Part shown: positions 24,389-36,216 of the stretch, one piece after another | Layout: the number at the start of each line of letters is the position of its first letter | How positions within the stretch are numbered: position 1 is the first letter of the stretch | Source: Cymodocea nodosa | Taxonomy: Eukaryota; Streptophyta; Magnoliopsida; Alismatales; Cymodoceaceae | Direction of reading: 5' to 3' | Length of the DNA stretch: 64,000 bases | NCBI GenBank assembly: GCA_036874045.1 | Contig: JAZBRI010000003.1 | Span: 6,336,501 to 6,400,500, forward strand | Translations under genes and position numbers: made by a program | Notes under the pieces: generated by a model | What the model saw: the letters and a program-made list of their open reading frames with translations, nothing else | Told to the model about the DNA's origin: nothing | The model's database searches: none

Positions 24389-25191
24389 TGTTAAGAATCT
24401 TATGTTTTGATAATGATGATTATTTTAGTCTTTGTATGAAAATTAACAAAATTTAAATATAATTATATGAAAATTTTCATAAGTGCAAACCCAACATTAA
24501 AGTCTATAATATTTGTGTAAATTCAACAGAATTAATTTGTTGTATTTAGACATAACTTTTACAAAAAATTTGTGGCGTTCATATAAACCTAATGAGATTA
24601 GTTTATTGTATTTAGATTTTAAACTTCATAAGGTGCTCATGGTGTTCATGTAAATTCAACGAAGTTAGTATGTTATGCTTATCCTTTACATACTTATATG
24701 TGCTCGTGCTATTTATATAAACTCAACAAAGTAAGTTCATTGTGTTTAGACTTTGTGCACACAAATGTACTTGTAAACTCAATAAAGTTAGTTAATTGTT
24801 TTTTTTATGCACATAGATATTGTTGAATTAAAATAGCAAAAAGTCCAAACATAACAAAGTAAGTTTGTTATATTTGAACAAACTCCACAAAAGGTAATGT
24901 TATATTTCACGTAAAACTTTATTATTATAATAATATTATTATTTTTCCAAGTTATTTAATGGATTTTATGAAAGATAGTTTTGTAGGAAAAATTTGTTTT
25001 ACATTTTATTGTAGGAATAGTATAATAAGAAAATGTTATGGGAGTTTGTTGTTGATCGAGTCAAAGCCACAATGAATAAAAAGAATGTGCAATTTGAAAA
25101 TCAAAATTCATATTAAACGAGAATTTTAGAGAGTGGAAGAATGACGATCAACCTACATTTGCACAGTCATAGATGAAGAATTGAAGATTGT
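24389..25191 (+). mobile_element. Copia LTR copy, truncated
   Basis: It starts TGTTAAGAATCTTATGTTTT right after a polypurine tract, as expected of a 3' LTR, and holds repeated CTCAACAAAGTAAGTTCATT-like units (24,480-24,880). It is interrupted near 25,191, where a second LTR-type start begins. Confidence 0.6.
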
Positions 25192-26647
25192 TGTTGAGAA
25201 TTATGTTTTGATGATGTGTGCAAAAATGTTAATAATCATATTTAATCAATTAATTTTATTATTTGAAAAAGTAAATTAAGAATATCTATTAATACAAGAA
25301 AGTTTTAAGTTATATACTTATTTGTAATAGATCTAAAATTATGCTAAGTTGCATAATTTGTTGTTAAGTTATACCAATTTTTTGTACAACTTGTCATTAA
25401 GTTAACATGTATTTTTATAATATTAAACATGATATATTTTAATTTTATACATTTGTATTATATACAATGCATGGTAAAGGCTTAAAGGTTAAAAAGGTCA
25501 TGTAATAACTCATTGAATTAAAGGCTTAAAGGGTAAATAAGGTCACATGAAAACTCATTGAGTTAGAAAACAAAACATTAAATTGTATATCTGAACTCAT
25601 TAAGTTAATATTATGTACATGTTAAAATTTAAGTTTACGAATGTTATATTGTATCACGTAAGTAGCATATGATTAAATTTATTAAATTAGCATAATTGCA
25701 CGTGTTGAGTTACTTAATTGAATACTAAAGCAACATGTTAGGTTAGCATTATAAACTTATAAAATTATAATTTTTGCTCGTGATAAAATTATTTATTGAT
25801 TAAACATTTAATATAAGTCTGTTGGTTAACCCAATAATCAATGAACTTACTTCGTTGGTTATCACGTTGTCAAATGAACATATCATGTGTATGTCACATA
25901 ATGAACTCATTAAGTTAGACACATTGAGTTATAAGTTTATTCTATTTTATGTGTTTAGTTAATATTAACACAACATTTTGTTATTTCATTTGATGAAAAA
26001 TTTTGGATGAGAGTTTATTTTGTAAGAAATTTTTTGAAGGATCTAGAATTGATGATTCAAGAAAATTCAAGAGGAAAATATAGAATAGAACATGTATATT
26101 TTAAAAATTTGAAGTTGAAATTAAAATAGAAGACGTGAATGGTAGATGTTGATTATGTATGAACATAGAAGATATATATATAATGGAAATTGATTATATA
26201 AGGTATAGAATTCTCATTAATCAATATGCCCTAGAGAAATACTCTAAGAGAAAAAGAAGAAAAGGCAAATAAATACAACTCTAGAAAGAAAAAAGAAGAA
26301 TTCAACAACTTTGGTGAAGAGTAACATTTAAGATATTCATCACTAAAAATTTGTAGAAGTAGAAGAAGAAATGGAAGATCTTAAACAAGGAGAAATATGT
26401 TTTAAATTTCATATTTTTGTTTTCTCTATTTGTATGAGTGAATTAAATTGAGTGTAGTTTTAATTGTTATATCTTTGCACTTAGATTTTCAAGAGAGAAT
26501 TGAATTGTAAATAGTAATTGAAACATTGAATATAAAAGTTTGAATGAAACAATTCTAAAAGAATGTTTTTAATTGAAATTTTGATTAGTATTAAATTATT
26601 AAAATACATAATTCACCCCTCTCTTGTATAGTCTTTTGATCCTCTAC
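25192..26647 (+). mobile_element. Copia LTR, about 1.46 kb
   Basis: It starts TGTTGAGAATTATGTTTTG, parallel to the LTR start at 24,389, and ends in CACCCCTCTCTTGTATAG ... CCTCTACA (26,612-26,647), the usual ending of SIRE/Maximus LTRs. A TATA-like run lies at about 26,170. Whether this is a nested insertion or part of the same LTR after rearrangement cannot be settled by eye. Confidence 0.6.
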
Positions 26648-29200
26648 AACTATGGAATGAATGTGTATTAAATTATGTACATGAATATATGATTATAAAT
26701 ATGTGCAAGTGATGAGGAGATCATAAGTGCACAACACAACATTGAAGCATTCACATAGAAGTTGTTGATTGAGAGAGCATTGCAGTTCAATTCTTGGAAA
26801 AACTTGAAGATTTAAGTGTTTTAGTTTTTGGCTTTTCCAACTCAATCGAGTTTTAGTTATTTTAAGAAAAATGATTATTGTTTTATGTTTTGATTATCAA
26901 AGTTTTTCTCTAGTTTTGAAGTTTTAAACAACCTATTCCACTTGTGGTGTAAGAATGTAATTCTGTTAATTTGTGGTATTTAAACATTGAAGATGAGTTT
27001 CTTCATGGTGTTTACACGAACACAACAAATATTATGCCTTGTTAGTTCATAATGTTAAGGTAAACTAAACAAAGTAGGTACTCTATCAATTTCTAATGTG
27101 ATGTTTGTTTTTAAATTGTGGTTGATGTTGAGTTAAGGAAAACAAAAGTTGTAACACCATGTTATAAAGTCAATCATAAACTCTAGGTTGCATAGTGAAT
27201 ACTTGAGTAAAGCTTAATGAGTAGATGTACCTGGTGTAATGAACTACCATAAATTTCTATGTTCATTATTTATTAATTGTTTTATGTTTACCGAAAGATT
27301 TTATATGAATAATTTTAAATTTCCATGAACTATAACTAGTTCAAAAAGAAGGTATAAGATTTAATTCAGTTCTTACTTTTGTAGATGCATGACTTTTTAC
27401 ACGAATGACAATCCTTCTCGTAGACATGACCCAAAAATTTTCAAGATAGTAAAAATCACAAGATACATCATCATAAAATCATCAAATAAGTTGTTGGAAC
27501 TTACTTATAGGTTTCGATTATATTTCCTCGTAAGTGGAAGCATAAAAAATCATCAAACGTTAAATTCAAAGGCTTAGATAAAACATGGTCGTAGAAATTA
27601 ATGAGTTTAATTATCATGGTTTTATGGCATCATAAGACAAAATATACCATTCTGTCTAATAATAAGATGAGAATTAGTCATGATGCTATCTTTTGAATTT
27701 TTGTATATTTTTCTTAATTTTCATTCCTTGTAACCATGGTCAACTGTTTTTTAAGCATGAAATCAAAGTTTTATAACTCCTTTTATGCCTGCACGAGTAA
27801 TGTTGTCCACCAATTTGCTATCTTAGTCCAAGAGTAATGTTGTGGACATTTCATTAAAATTAATTTGCAGAAATATTTATCTAAATTCAATGCATAGTTA
27901 TATACATTTTCAGAAAACACAATTATTTAACATTAAGGGTAGAAGATAAATAGGAAAAATGAGAGCGAAAAAGAGTGAGCAAGGAGAAGAGAATATAAGA
28001 AAGAGATAAAGGAGAGGAGAATAAAAGAAAAAAAAAAAGGAGAAAATGCATATACATTATTTATATGCAACATTTGGAATATACCTTAAGATGATGAGAT
28101 TTTGTGTAGGTTAATTTTTTTCTTGAAATACTAAAAATTTACTAGTAATGAAATCTAATTATTTATATAAGCCTAATTAACACATGCATGTACCTGTCCA
28201 TAAAAGTCCATACATGAAATGAAGTCTATAATCTTTGTTAAATCAAATCCATAAAAGTTCAACTTGATTCAATTGACAATTTACCAACTTAAACGTATTA
28301 AAAGAAAATTCTATGACCCTTGTCTTGTGAGACAAGTCAACTATTACAAATTAGTAGTTATAAGTTTTGTTTTAAATCTTATCATCTATAATTTAAATCG
28401 ATTGATAAAATTAAAAAGCTTTCGTACCCATATAGATACCATAGACGTTCACTTTCTACATTAAATTGAATGTTTTGTTCATCAATGCATGACTCATTCA
28501 ACACAAATATATTCGATAATTAATTATCTCACTTAGATACATCTAAATATATTGAAAATGAACTCAAATCGTCAATAGCGCATAACAAAAGGGCACATGG
28601 TATCTATTAATTAAGGCCTCCATTTTGGTTTGATACAGTTGACCCAAACTCTAACTTTTAGATTTTGTTTCACTTTGGGAACCAAGTAATATAACCACGC
28701 ATGTTCACCTCTGGTTCATTCTGCGTTTGCTTTTCCTGCAGAGAACGTTTACAAAGAAAAGGGTTTTTAAGTTACATATTGGCTAGAATTTTAGTCTTTT
28801 TCACGACTTTCATTAAATTCGCAGCCGAATGATGTAAAACGGCATATTTTATATGAGATTACATCGATTTTGTACAGTACTTTCGCGCACATTTACGCAA
28901 AATCTTGAGATTGGCCAAAATGTTCAACTCTGCAGGATTTTTGACTTTTTTATATTTTTTTACCTACAAATAGTCTAAAGTCAATGAGAATTAACTTCGA
29001 TATCAAGTAAAAACCTAACTCGAAAGAACTAAACGGTAAGTGAAGGATGTCGATCCTTTTATATAAAGCTTGATTGATTCTCAACATGTCCTCTTATTTG
29101 TAGTTTTTTATGTATAGCTAGTAGTCTATGATTAACAGAAACTGAGTTTGATACTAAATAAAAGTCCAATTAAAAATAAATTGATTTAAAACTTTCTATC
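26648..29200. other. AT-rich intergenic sequence, nothing recognised
   Basis: No protein-like reading frame, tRNA or repeat family was recognised. Open frames at 27,389-27,577 and 28,264-28,464 are short, AT-rich and match nothing I know. A purine-rich stretch with an A-run lies at about 27,960-28,045. Confidence 0.4.
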
Positions 29201-29259
29201 TATGTAAAAGGATCGAATAAGTAAAGGGTCTTCTTCATGCAAGACTAAGTACGTTTTCC

Positions 29260-29590
29260 ATCCTTTCTAAATATATATATATATGCACAGAGATCTTCAT
29301 TCATGTTACAGCTAGCTAATGAAGTTGTTGAACAGCATGCATGCATGCAGCAGATGCAGGTGGCATTCATGGCCATGAGCAAAGTTGACCTCACTGCGCT
29401 CCAGGAATGACATGTCGGCCAGCACACACAGGCAAGCTGCAGAGACCATGCATGCATAGTGACCCTCCATAAGATCGACAACGTAAACAGTTAATTAATT
29501 AAAACCTAGATATACATATATATATATATTAAGGGGGAGTGAGAGTGAGAGAGAGAGAGGAAATATATATGCATGAGTGAGTGAGGATCG
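29260..29590. other. TA and GA simple repeats around a single-copy-looking block
   Basis: (TA)n at 29,268-29,284 and 29,514-29,529 and a GA-rich tract at 29,537-29,560 flank a 200-bp block of higher complexity (29,290-29,470) with repeated CATGCATG. No coding or RNA gene was recognised. Confidence 0.4.
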
Positions 29591-29616
29591 ATCGTTATCT
29601 CTGTGGATCGATCACA

Positions 29617-29830
29617 GTTATAAATACGTGCAACTGGTTGTTGGTTCAGGGAAACTGAGACACATGCATGTGTGAGCTCCGGTTTGACGAAGACGGGAGG
29701 ATGGGAAGCTCATGTGGGCTGTGGCTCGTCCTGTCGTCCCCGAGAACAAAGATTCCGGTGGTCAGAGCAGGAGCACATTCCATCCCACGTGAAACCCCGA
29801 TCCCAAGCACGTGATCCCACGTCACGGCCG
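29617..29830 (+). promoter_or_regulatory. Candidate promoter with three clustered ACGT-core sites
   Basis: A TATA-like TTATAAATA lies at 29,618-29,626. Three ACGT-core elements sit within 38 bp: CACGTG at 29,786-29,791 and 29,808-29,813, and CACGTC at 29,818-29,823. CACGTG/CACGTC cores in pairs are the G-box/ABRE pattern bound by plant bZIP and bHLH factors. The block is GC-rich against an AT-rich background. Direction is uncertain: a plus-strand leader-like stretch follows at 29,990-30,075, but the sites are palindromic. Confidence 0.45.
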
Positions 29831-29989
29831 CTACTCGTCCGCCGCACACCCTGCCGGCAACGGCGGCGCTGCCTCGTGCACCATGCGCCACCCAGACAAC
29901 GCACCTTGCAGGCATTATTTAACAAGAAGCCACGAAATCAGTGGTGAATCGGGGAACCGATCGATGTGGTTTCTTTGACTAGGGTTTTC

Positions 29990-30075
29990 CGTTCCATCCT
30001 CTTCTTCTTCTTCTTCTTCTTCTTCTTCTTCAAGTGTTGACTTGCGAAGAGAGAGAGAGATGCAGCAGACAGATG
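29990..30075 (+). other. Leader-like (CTT)10 tract followed by ATG and a splice-donor-like GTAAAC
   Basis: A perfect (CTT)10 at 30,001-30,030, common in plant 5' leaders, is followed by GAGAGAGAGAGATG; the ATG at 30,060 opens five codons (MQQTD) and then meets GTAAAC at 30,076. I could not find a convincing second exon downstream, so this may be the leader of a non-coding RNA, of a lost gene, or chance. Confidence 0.3.
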
Positions 30076-30363
30076 GTAAACCCTAATCAAAACATGCCTA
30101 GGTTTAAGGCACCAAACTAGGAGCTGCTTGTATATTTAACAAAAACCCCAACCTTGCCACCACCAATAAAGAAGGTTAATGGCCGTAAACCATGGATGGC
30201 GCCTGGTCCCAAAGCACCAAGACCGAAAGATTGGTGTTGGAATTAAACTGTGGCCGTAGAGCCTTAAGATTTTGGACAGATGATGGAGGGAAGACAATAG
30301 GGAAAACCCGACTGTGGTACTGTACCAATAGCATCTGTTGTTGTTGTTATTGAATGATCAAAT

Positions 30364-30394
<31 letters not shown>

Positions 30395-31700
30395 GCTTTC
30401 TGTAATCAAGTATTCTCTTCTTCTTTCCACTGGGGTTTGCAGAAGTCTCGCTCGGCTTCTATTAGTCAATGGGGGGCGGGGGGGGGGGGTGCTTGATGGT
30501 GGATTAAAAAAATGGTATGTCATTAGTGTAACAGGTTGGGAGGGCACGAGCTTTGCTGTGGGATGAGTAATATATTGGGATTGAATAGTGTTGGTCAAGG
30601 GCTTGGACAGCTGTGTTTGTCTTGTAAGACACCCTCGGGAAGGAGCAAGCCCGTCCGTGGTGCACGGTTGGTATTAGTTTTTCTTTTTCTTTTTTCAGAA
30701 AAAAACATCTCGCTCCCCTTGTTTTCTTGTGGACTGTGTTGCTTGCTCTGCCAAGGCAAGGTCCCTCTTTTTCCCAAGACGCAGTAATTTTTATATTTAT
30801 GATGATTTAGATTCTATTTGAAATTTAAACTATCGTAGTTGGTCTGTATGATCATCTTTCACAGACCAATTGGTGGGGATTTGGGAAATATTCAACCTGG
30901 TTTGTCCCTGATCTTTTTCCAATACTTGCTTGGAATCAGTTCTCCCTTCATGAATTTCAGGTTTTTGCTGTATTCGATGTTCCCTTCTCTTTCATCTCTA
31001 ATCTGCAGAAGAACACGGTCATCAGAAAACCCAAGTAACCTTGGGACTTATTTTATGTTCTTTCTCTCCCCATCATCTCCCCCACCCTTTCATTTAAATA
31101 AAATTTCCTTTTCAGATGATGCCTCAAACGCAAGACTGTGTGCTCGGCTCAATCTGTTCATGAACAGTAGAAGCCGGATTGTAATTTTGGATAATGATCC
31201 AATGAATGCAGGCCTAAATTATTGACAATAACTTTAAATCTTTCTAAATTCAAAATGCTACCATTAACAACAAAAAATACATGTATAATGGACCCATGCG
31301 TAGTAAAAGGATTACAGACCTTTCAACGTATTATAGAACCGAGTGTCCCACTCCACTGGCATTTGTTCTTTCTCCCTTTGCTAGTTTTGGTATGTTATTA
31401 TTCGTTTCCTGTTCAAACAGGTAAAAAAACAATCCAGAAGATTTCTTTCCCGAAGAAAACAGGGTAAGGAAAAAAAAGAAAAAGAAAAAAGGAGGGCTAC
31501 CTAAACTATTATATATTAGTTCACCAAGGCCTGTTAAGCAGGCCCAGTAGGTTCTTGACACTCTTCTTTCGTCCTGTCCAAGATCCGAGAACCCGGTGAG
31601 TTCTTTCTATCGGGCCTTGAAGCCCATTGGACTCTCGATGGTCTCTTCTTACCTCGAAATATGAACAATTTGTTCGAATCCGCAATTTTCTAGTGTTCTA
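30076..31700. other. Single-copy-looking intergenic sequence with simple repeats
   Basis: Contains (TA)12 at 30,370-30,394 and a nearly pure 19-base G-run at 30,471-30,489 (one C at 30,477), which could form G-quadruplex structures. A 52-codon frame opens with ATG at 30,192 and other frames up to 128 codons are present, but none resembles a known protein. No tRNA or known microRNA core was seen on reading. Confidence 0.35.
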
Positions 31701-34700
31701 CTTGAACTTTATATTGGTTTGATTTTGTTGTGGTTAAGATCGAAGTCCTCACTTATACTTCTTTAGCAATTTAATTCACTTACCAAAGTTACCTTCATGG
31801 GTCGATCTAGTACTCAGGCTTGCCTGCAACACACTTTTTACACCCTTGAATCCTATCCCACAAATGTGTTCTTTAATGTTTTAATGACTGTGAGGGATGC
31901 ACCATATGCCACCTGAACTAGGTGGGGAATAAATGGACTCTTTCGATAAGGAAAATGAGTGGATCGGCACAAGAAAACTGAATGAGAAACCAATGCACTA
32001 GTTAGAAAAGGTGTTACCTGTGTGTGTGATGGCTACAGAATTGATAAATAGATTTACCAGTATTGCCCATATGCTTACACTTTCAACAGTCAAAGTGGTT
32101 CCTCGTATCGATTTTCCTTTTGAGAAGTCAAAAGCACCTCTGATTGAGATTTCTATCCGAAACATTTAGGGTTTAGAAGCGTTTAAGACCACCTAATAAA
32201 AATAAAATACGGCTTTTGAGTACAAGATTTACATTTTGACAAGGAATTGTAGTAACTTAAAATCTGTTTGAGCAGATCAACTCGCATGGTCAATCCAAAG
32301 GTGTAATCTTGTCTCTAATCTTGAGTATTGATGATGATGATTTCTTTGATATCTTCACTCTTTAATTGGTTTTATCTTCTTTCTTAGCTTCCTTGGATTT
32401 CACGTTTACTCCATCCAGTATCGAAATTCACGGATAACTTTTCAAAAACTCATTAGCATGGTAAATGATCTTATCACTCAATTTTTTGTTATAAAACATA
32501 CATTGTATAAGCATGTCATTGGACTTATCAATAAGGTCATGAATTGGAGTGCATCCTGACATGTAAAATCATTTGTATTTTCGTTCCTTCCTTTTTTCTG
32601 CCATTGTTATGTTAGAAATGAAAACTAAAATACAACAAATTATATAATCGAAACTAAAAATATGAAATCACATAACTAAAACTCAACAAATCATAATATT
32701 ATTGATTACACAAGATCGACTTTAATTTTCTCGCTATTCAAAAAATATTGCGCAGATACCGTAATTTACAATGCTCAAATTTATTTTCCTCACCAGATTG
32801 TCTCTCTTCATTCTAAAAGACTGTAAATTATCTAGAACAATCTTCACCTTTCAAGATTTTTGAAGTTTATTGTTGTAATAAATTTTTTTTTTATTTTTAT
32901 TCTTGTTGTAGTAGTATACAACATGATACAAATGTAAAAGTCAGAAAATATTTTCAAAATAGCAACTCGTTCATTCCCCCAAACACAACAGTCAAGATTT
33001 CCCCCTCCTAAAAGGAGAAGTGTGTCATCATTGCTCACTTCAAAATTGATGAAATTTTAAAATCCAAGTGTGATCTCTTCCTTGAATCAGTTTTCATTAA
33101 AAAAATATCCTAAGATAACTTGTCGCATAAACATGTTGACGATGGTATGTGTTTAATTTGGTCTGGTTATGTGTGGACGTGGTTAATGGTGTAACGTCAT
33201 GTAAGTGGATGTCTAGTCGCGAAACGTGGGGTAGTTACGTTATTTAGTCGTGGTTGTAATGGTTGGTTGTCGGTTGTACCTTATATATATAGATATATAT
33301 ATATATGTTTGGTGCTTGTTGAAAAAGTAAACAAGGAAGAAGACGTAGAGATCTTCCGTTTGTGTGTGTGTGTTAGTGTTTGCCAAAATCGTGTATTTAT
33401 TTATTTTTTTACCTTTTCAAAACAGCATAAACATATACGAGTGAAGATAGATTATATTGACATGGTTCAATTTGAACACACATATATTGAAATGACCTGC
33501 AACTTTTGTTAGATCGGTCGTTGGGCCATTTAATGGTCTGGGGTTAGCATAATCTGATTCTTGAATAATTAACAAATTACGGGGAGGACTTTGTATTTTA
33601 ATTTATAAACTTTATTTTTTAAAGTAAAAAAAAAAAAATTCAAAAAAGAATATTTTAAATTTTATTTAACAAAAAGTTTTCTAAATTTTTTAAAGTTACA
33701 CTTATGTCCACCAAAGATCCAAAATGCTGGTGACAGATCTACTAACTGTTTTAATTTTTTTATAACATGTGAAAAAGTTTTCAGAAATATTTAGATTAAA
33801 TGCAAATATTTTAATATATGTTAATGATCGAGAGCTTGTTTATCATTTAAGAAAATGATCGGAAAGGAGAACACCGGGAAAAAAATTTCAAATTTAAAGG
33901 CGTTTGTGCTTTTGGAAAATTGGAAAACTCTTTCCTTCATTTACCGCCCTATAAAATTACCTTAAACCCAATAGATGATTTTGTAAGCGTAAATATTAAA
34001 GTAGGCTAAAAGAAAGTAACTACTTTTTTTTCTTTTATTTTTGTAAAAATGTATTTTTCATTAATTAAGTTTTTTTTTTTACTTCTTCTATATATATATG
34101 TATATAATTTAACATGTGCATTGCGTTTTAAAACTTGACCTTCAATGAAGTAAAAGTTTAACATTTTTTTAATTTAAATTAAACAATAAAATAAATTTTA
34201 TTTTTATTATCTTATGATAATATAATTAATAAACAGGAATTTACGCTAAAATGCGATCTAAAGTATAACACGACACCACACGACGTGATTGAGGGGTGGG
34301 GCCACGTCGTCATGTGTTACCACGCGATTCACATGTAGGGCTTATCCGTTTTCGGGGAAAACGAAGGAATTAAAAATACCGAAATTTAATTCTAATATTT
34401 TGAAAAACGTCAGACTTTAATTTTAATATTTTTAGACGTATAAAAAGAAGAAGAAAAAAACTCATATCTTTCAAAATTTTCTCAACATGTCACATCGTAA
34501 ATTACAAATAGATCTTAACCTTACAAGCCTCCATTATAGAGTCGCTCTTATGAGTTATCACTCCTGGACCTACCAGTTGAAGACCGCTTGCATATACATA
34601 CATTTGCCCACAAGTCATCACTCTAGACCGATCACACAATGTTCGTGATGGTCACTTTGTTTTGTGAGCTATCAACCTTATGTTTGGATTGTACATAATC

Positions 34701-35150
34701 ATTTGTTTTATTACTTGTGAGTCACCACCACCACTGATGAGTTAATTGAAAGAAATTTGTAATTTTAATTTAATGATATCATCATTAACTATATTTAAAT
34801 ATCATTAACTACATTTAATGATATTTTTATAAAAATTTATCAATTTTATATTTTATTGCTGAAACATAAATTATGAGATTGATGTTAATATTCAAGTTAA
34901 AATTTTTTCAAATTCTTTTTCTTTTAGCATAAATACTTAAATTTTATTTTCCTTTATTTTTTATTATATACATAAACATACGGAAAATGTTAAATTAAAA
35001 TTACTTTCCATTATTTTACATTTTTATCATTGCCATCTATTTTGTTTTTTTTATCATTTTCGTCGTTTTACAAACTCAAACCTTCCTCTCTCTTTTTTAC
35101 AAGATTCAAACCTTCTTATATATATCATTATTTTAAAAATGTCAAATACA
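31701..35150. other. AT-rich intergenic sequence, no gene seen
   Basis: Nothing convincing on either strand. (TA)n runs at 33,283-33,304 and 34,092-34,105, GT-rich run at 33,361-33,374, and a short GC-richer block with ACGTCGT/ACGACGT palindromic words at 34,270-34,325. Confidence 0.4.
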
Positions 35151-35345
35151 CTAGGCCTCCTACATGGGTCGGCTCAACCAAGCCTGTAAAATATGGGCTC
35201 AACTCGGTTTAATCCAAAAATTCAAGTTAGGCTGGGCTAATTTTTTTATTTATTTTCGACGCATGAGTCAGCTCCACCCAGCTTGGGACAACCTATGGGC
35301 TGCCATGAGCCGACCTATAGGCCCATAGACGTGGGTTAAACGTTG
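35150..35345. mobile_element. hAT-type subterminal sequence
   Basis: Rich in GGGTCGGCTCA, GGGCTCAACTCGG and GGCTGGGCTA words, both orientations, as in the subterminal regions of plant Ac-like hAT elements. Together with 38,230-38,383 it could be the two ends of the element whose transposase lies at 36,380-37,900, but I could not fix a terminal repeat on this side. Confidence 0.45.
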
Positions 35346-35436
35346 CAATGCAACGTTCAGATATCCAAACGTTGATGCAATGTTCGAATGTTGTGTATGT
35401 TCAACGTTTGAGAGAGAGGGAGAGAGAAATTAAGAG

Positions 35437-36208
35437 TAGACATGTCAGTGGGATTGGTCGGGCCGGCCAGCCCAAAAATGAAAGGCTGCAGGTCAGGCCT
35501 GTGCATGGGTTGCAGGCCGGGCCAGTCCAAAAAAATTAAAATTTTTTTCAGACCAGCCCAGCCCATACGAGTTGGGTCTAGGCTAGCCTGCGGGTCACTA
35601 GTGGGTAGTGAGCTGACCCACAGGTTAGTATGATAATTTTTTATTTTTAAAATATTTTATTTTTTTTAGTACATATATTAAATTATATCTAATTATTATT
35701 AATATATATTATAATATTTTTTCCTTTTTACATTTTTTATTTTATTTTTATATGTTGTTAATATTATCTTTTTATTTATTATTATTTTTATTCATTGTTT
35801 ACAATTTTTACATGTTTTTTATATATTATATTTTTATTTATTGATTATTTTTAGCTTATTATTATATATATATTGCTATATTTTTTATCTTTTTTTACAA
35901 ATCACCATTAATTTGTTAAATTAAATGAAAATTGAACATATGAAATTACCACATGCATTTACTAATTTAATAAATCATACATCATTTATAAATTATAAAT
36001 CATTTACATGCTTAAATATAGATTTTATAAATTATACCTGTGGGTCAGGCTGACCTAGCCTATCCTAACCACCCAAGAGTTGGGTCAACTCATAGGTCGA
36101 ATTCTTAAGACTTATTAGTTTAGCTTTGCCTAATTTTTTGGATCATATTGGGTTGGATTGATATATTACAAGTTGGGTCAAGCCAACCTACAAGCCAACA
36201 CATGTATA
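35437..36208. mobile_element. Non-autonomous hAT element, 772 bp, with target-site duplication
   Basis: Left end TAGACATGTCAGTGGG and right end (reverse complement) TATACATGTGTTGGCT agree at 8 of the first 9 bases. The flanking 8-mers are ATTAAGAG (35,429-35,436) and ATTAAGAA (36,209-36,216), 7 of 8 identical; an 8-bp duplication is the hallmark of hAT transposition. Subterminal zones are rich in GGGTCGGGC/GCCCAGCCC-type words (35,450-35,630; 36,040-36,200). The core is very AT-rich and has no transposase. It appears to sit inside the left part of an older hAT copy. Confidence 0.75.
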
Positions 36209-36216
36209 ATTAAGAA

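Noticed and set aside
29646-29947. Three overlapping open frames of 71-91 codons on both strands
   Set aside because: The block is GC-rich so stops are scarce; all three overlap each other and none resembles a protein. Treated as a promoter-like island instead.
29280-31600. Possible microRNA gene
   Set aside because: I looked for the mature cores of the common conserved plant families (such as miR156, 159, 164, 166, 172, 396) and saw none; no long clean hairpin was found by eye.
31560-31690. tRNA-like words (GTTCGAATCC near 31,673)
   Set aside because: No acceptor or anticodon stem can be drawn at the right distances.
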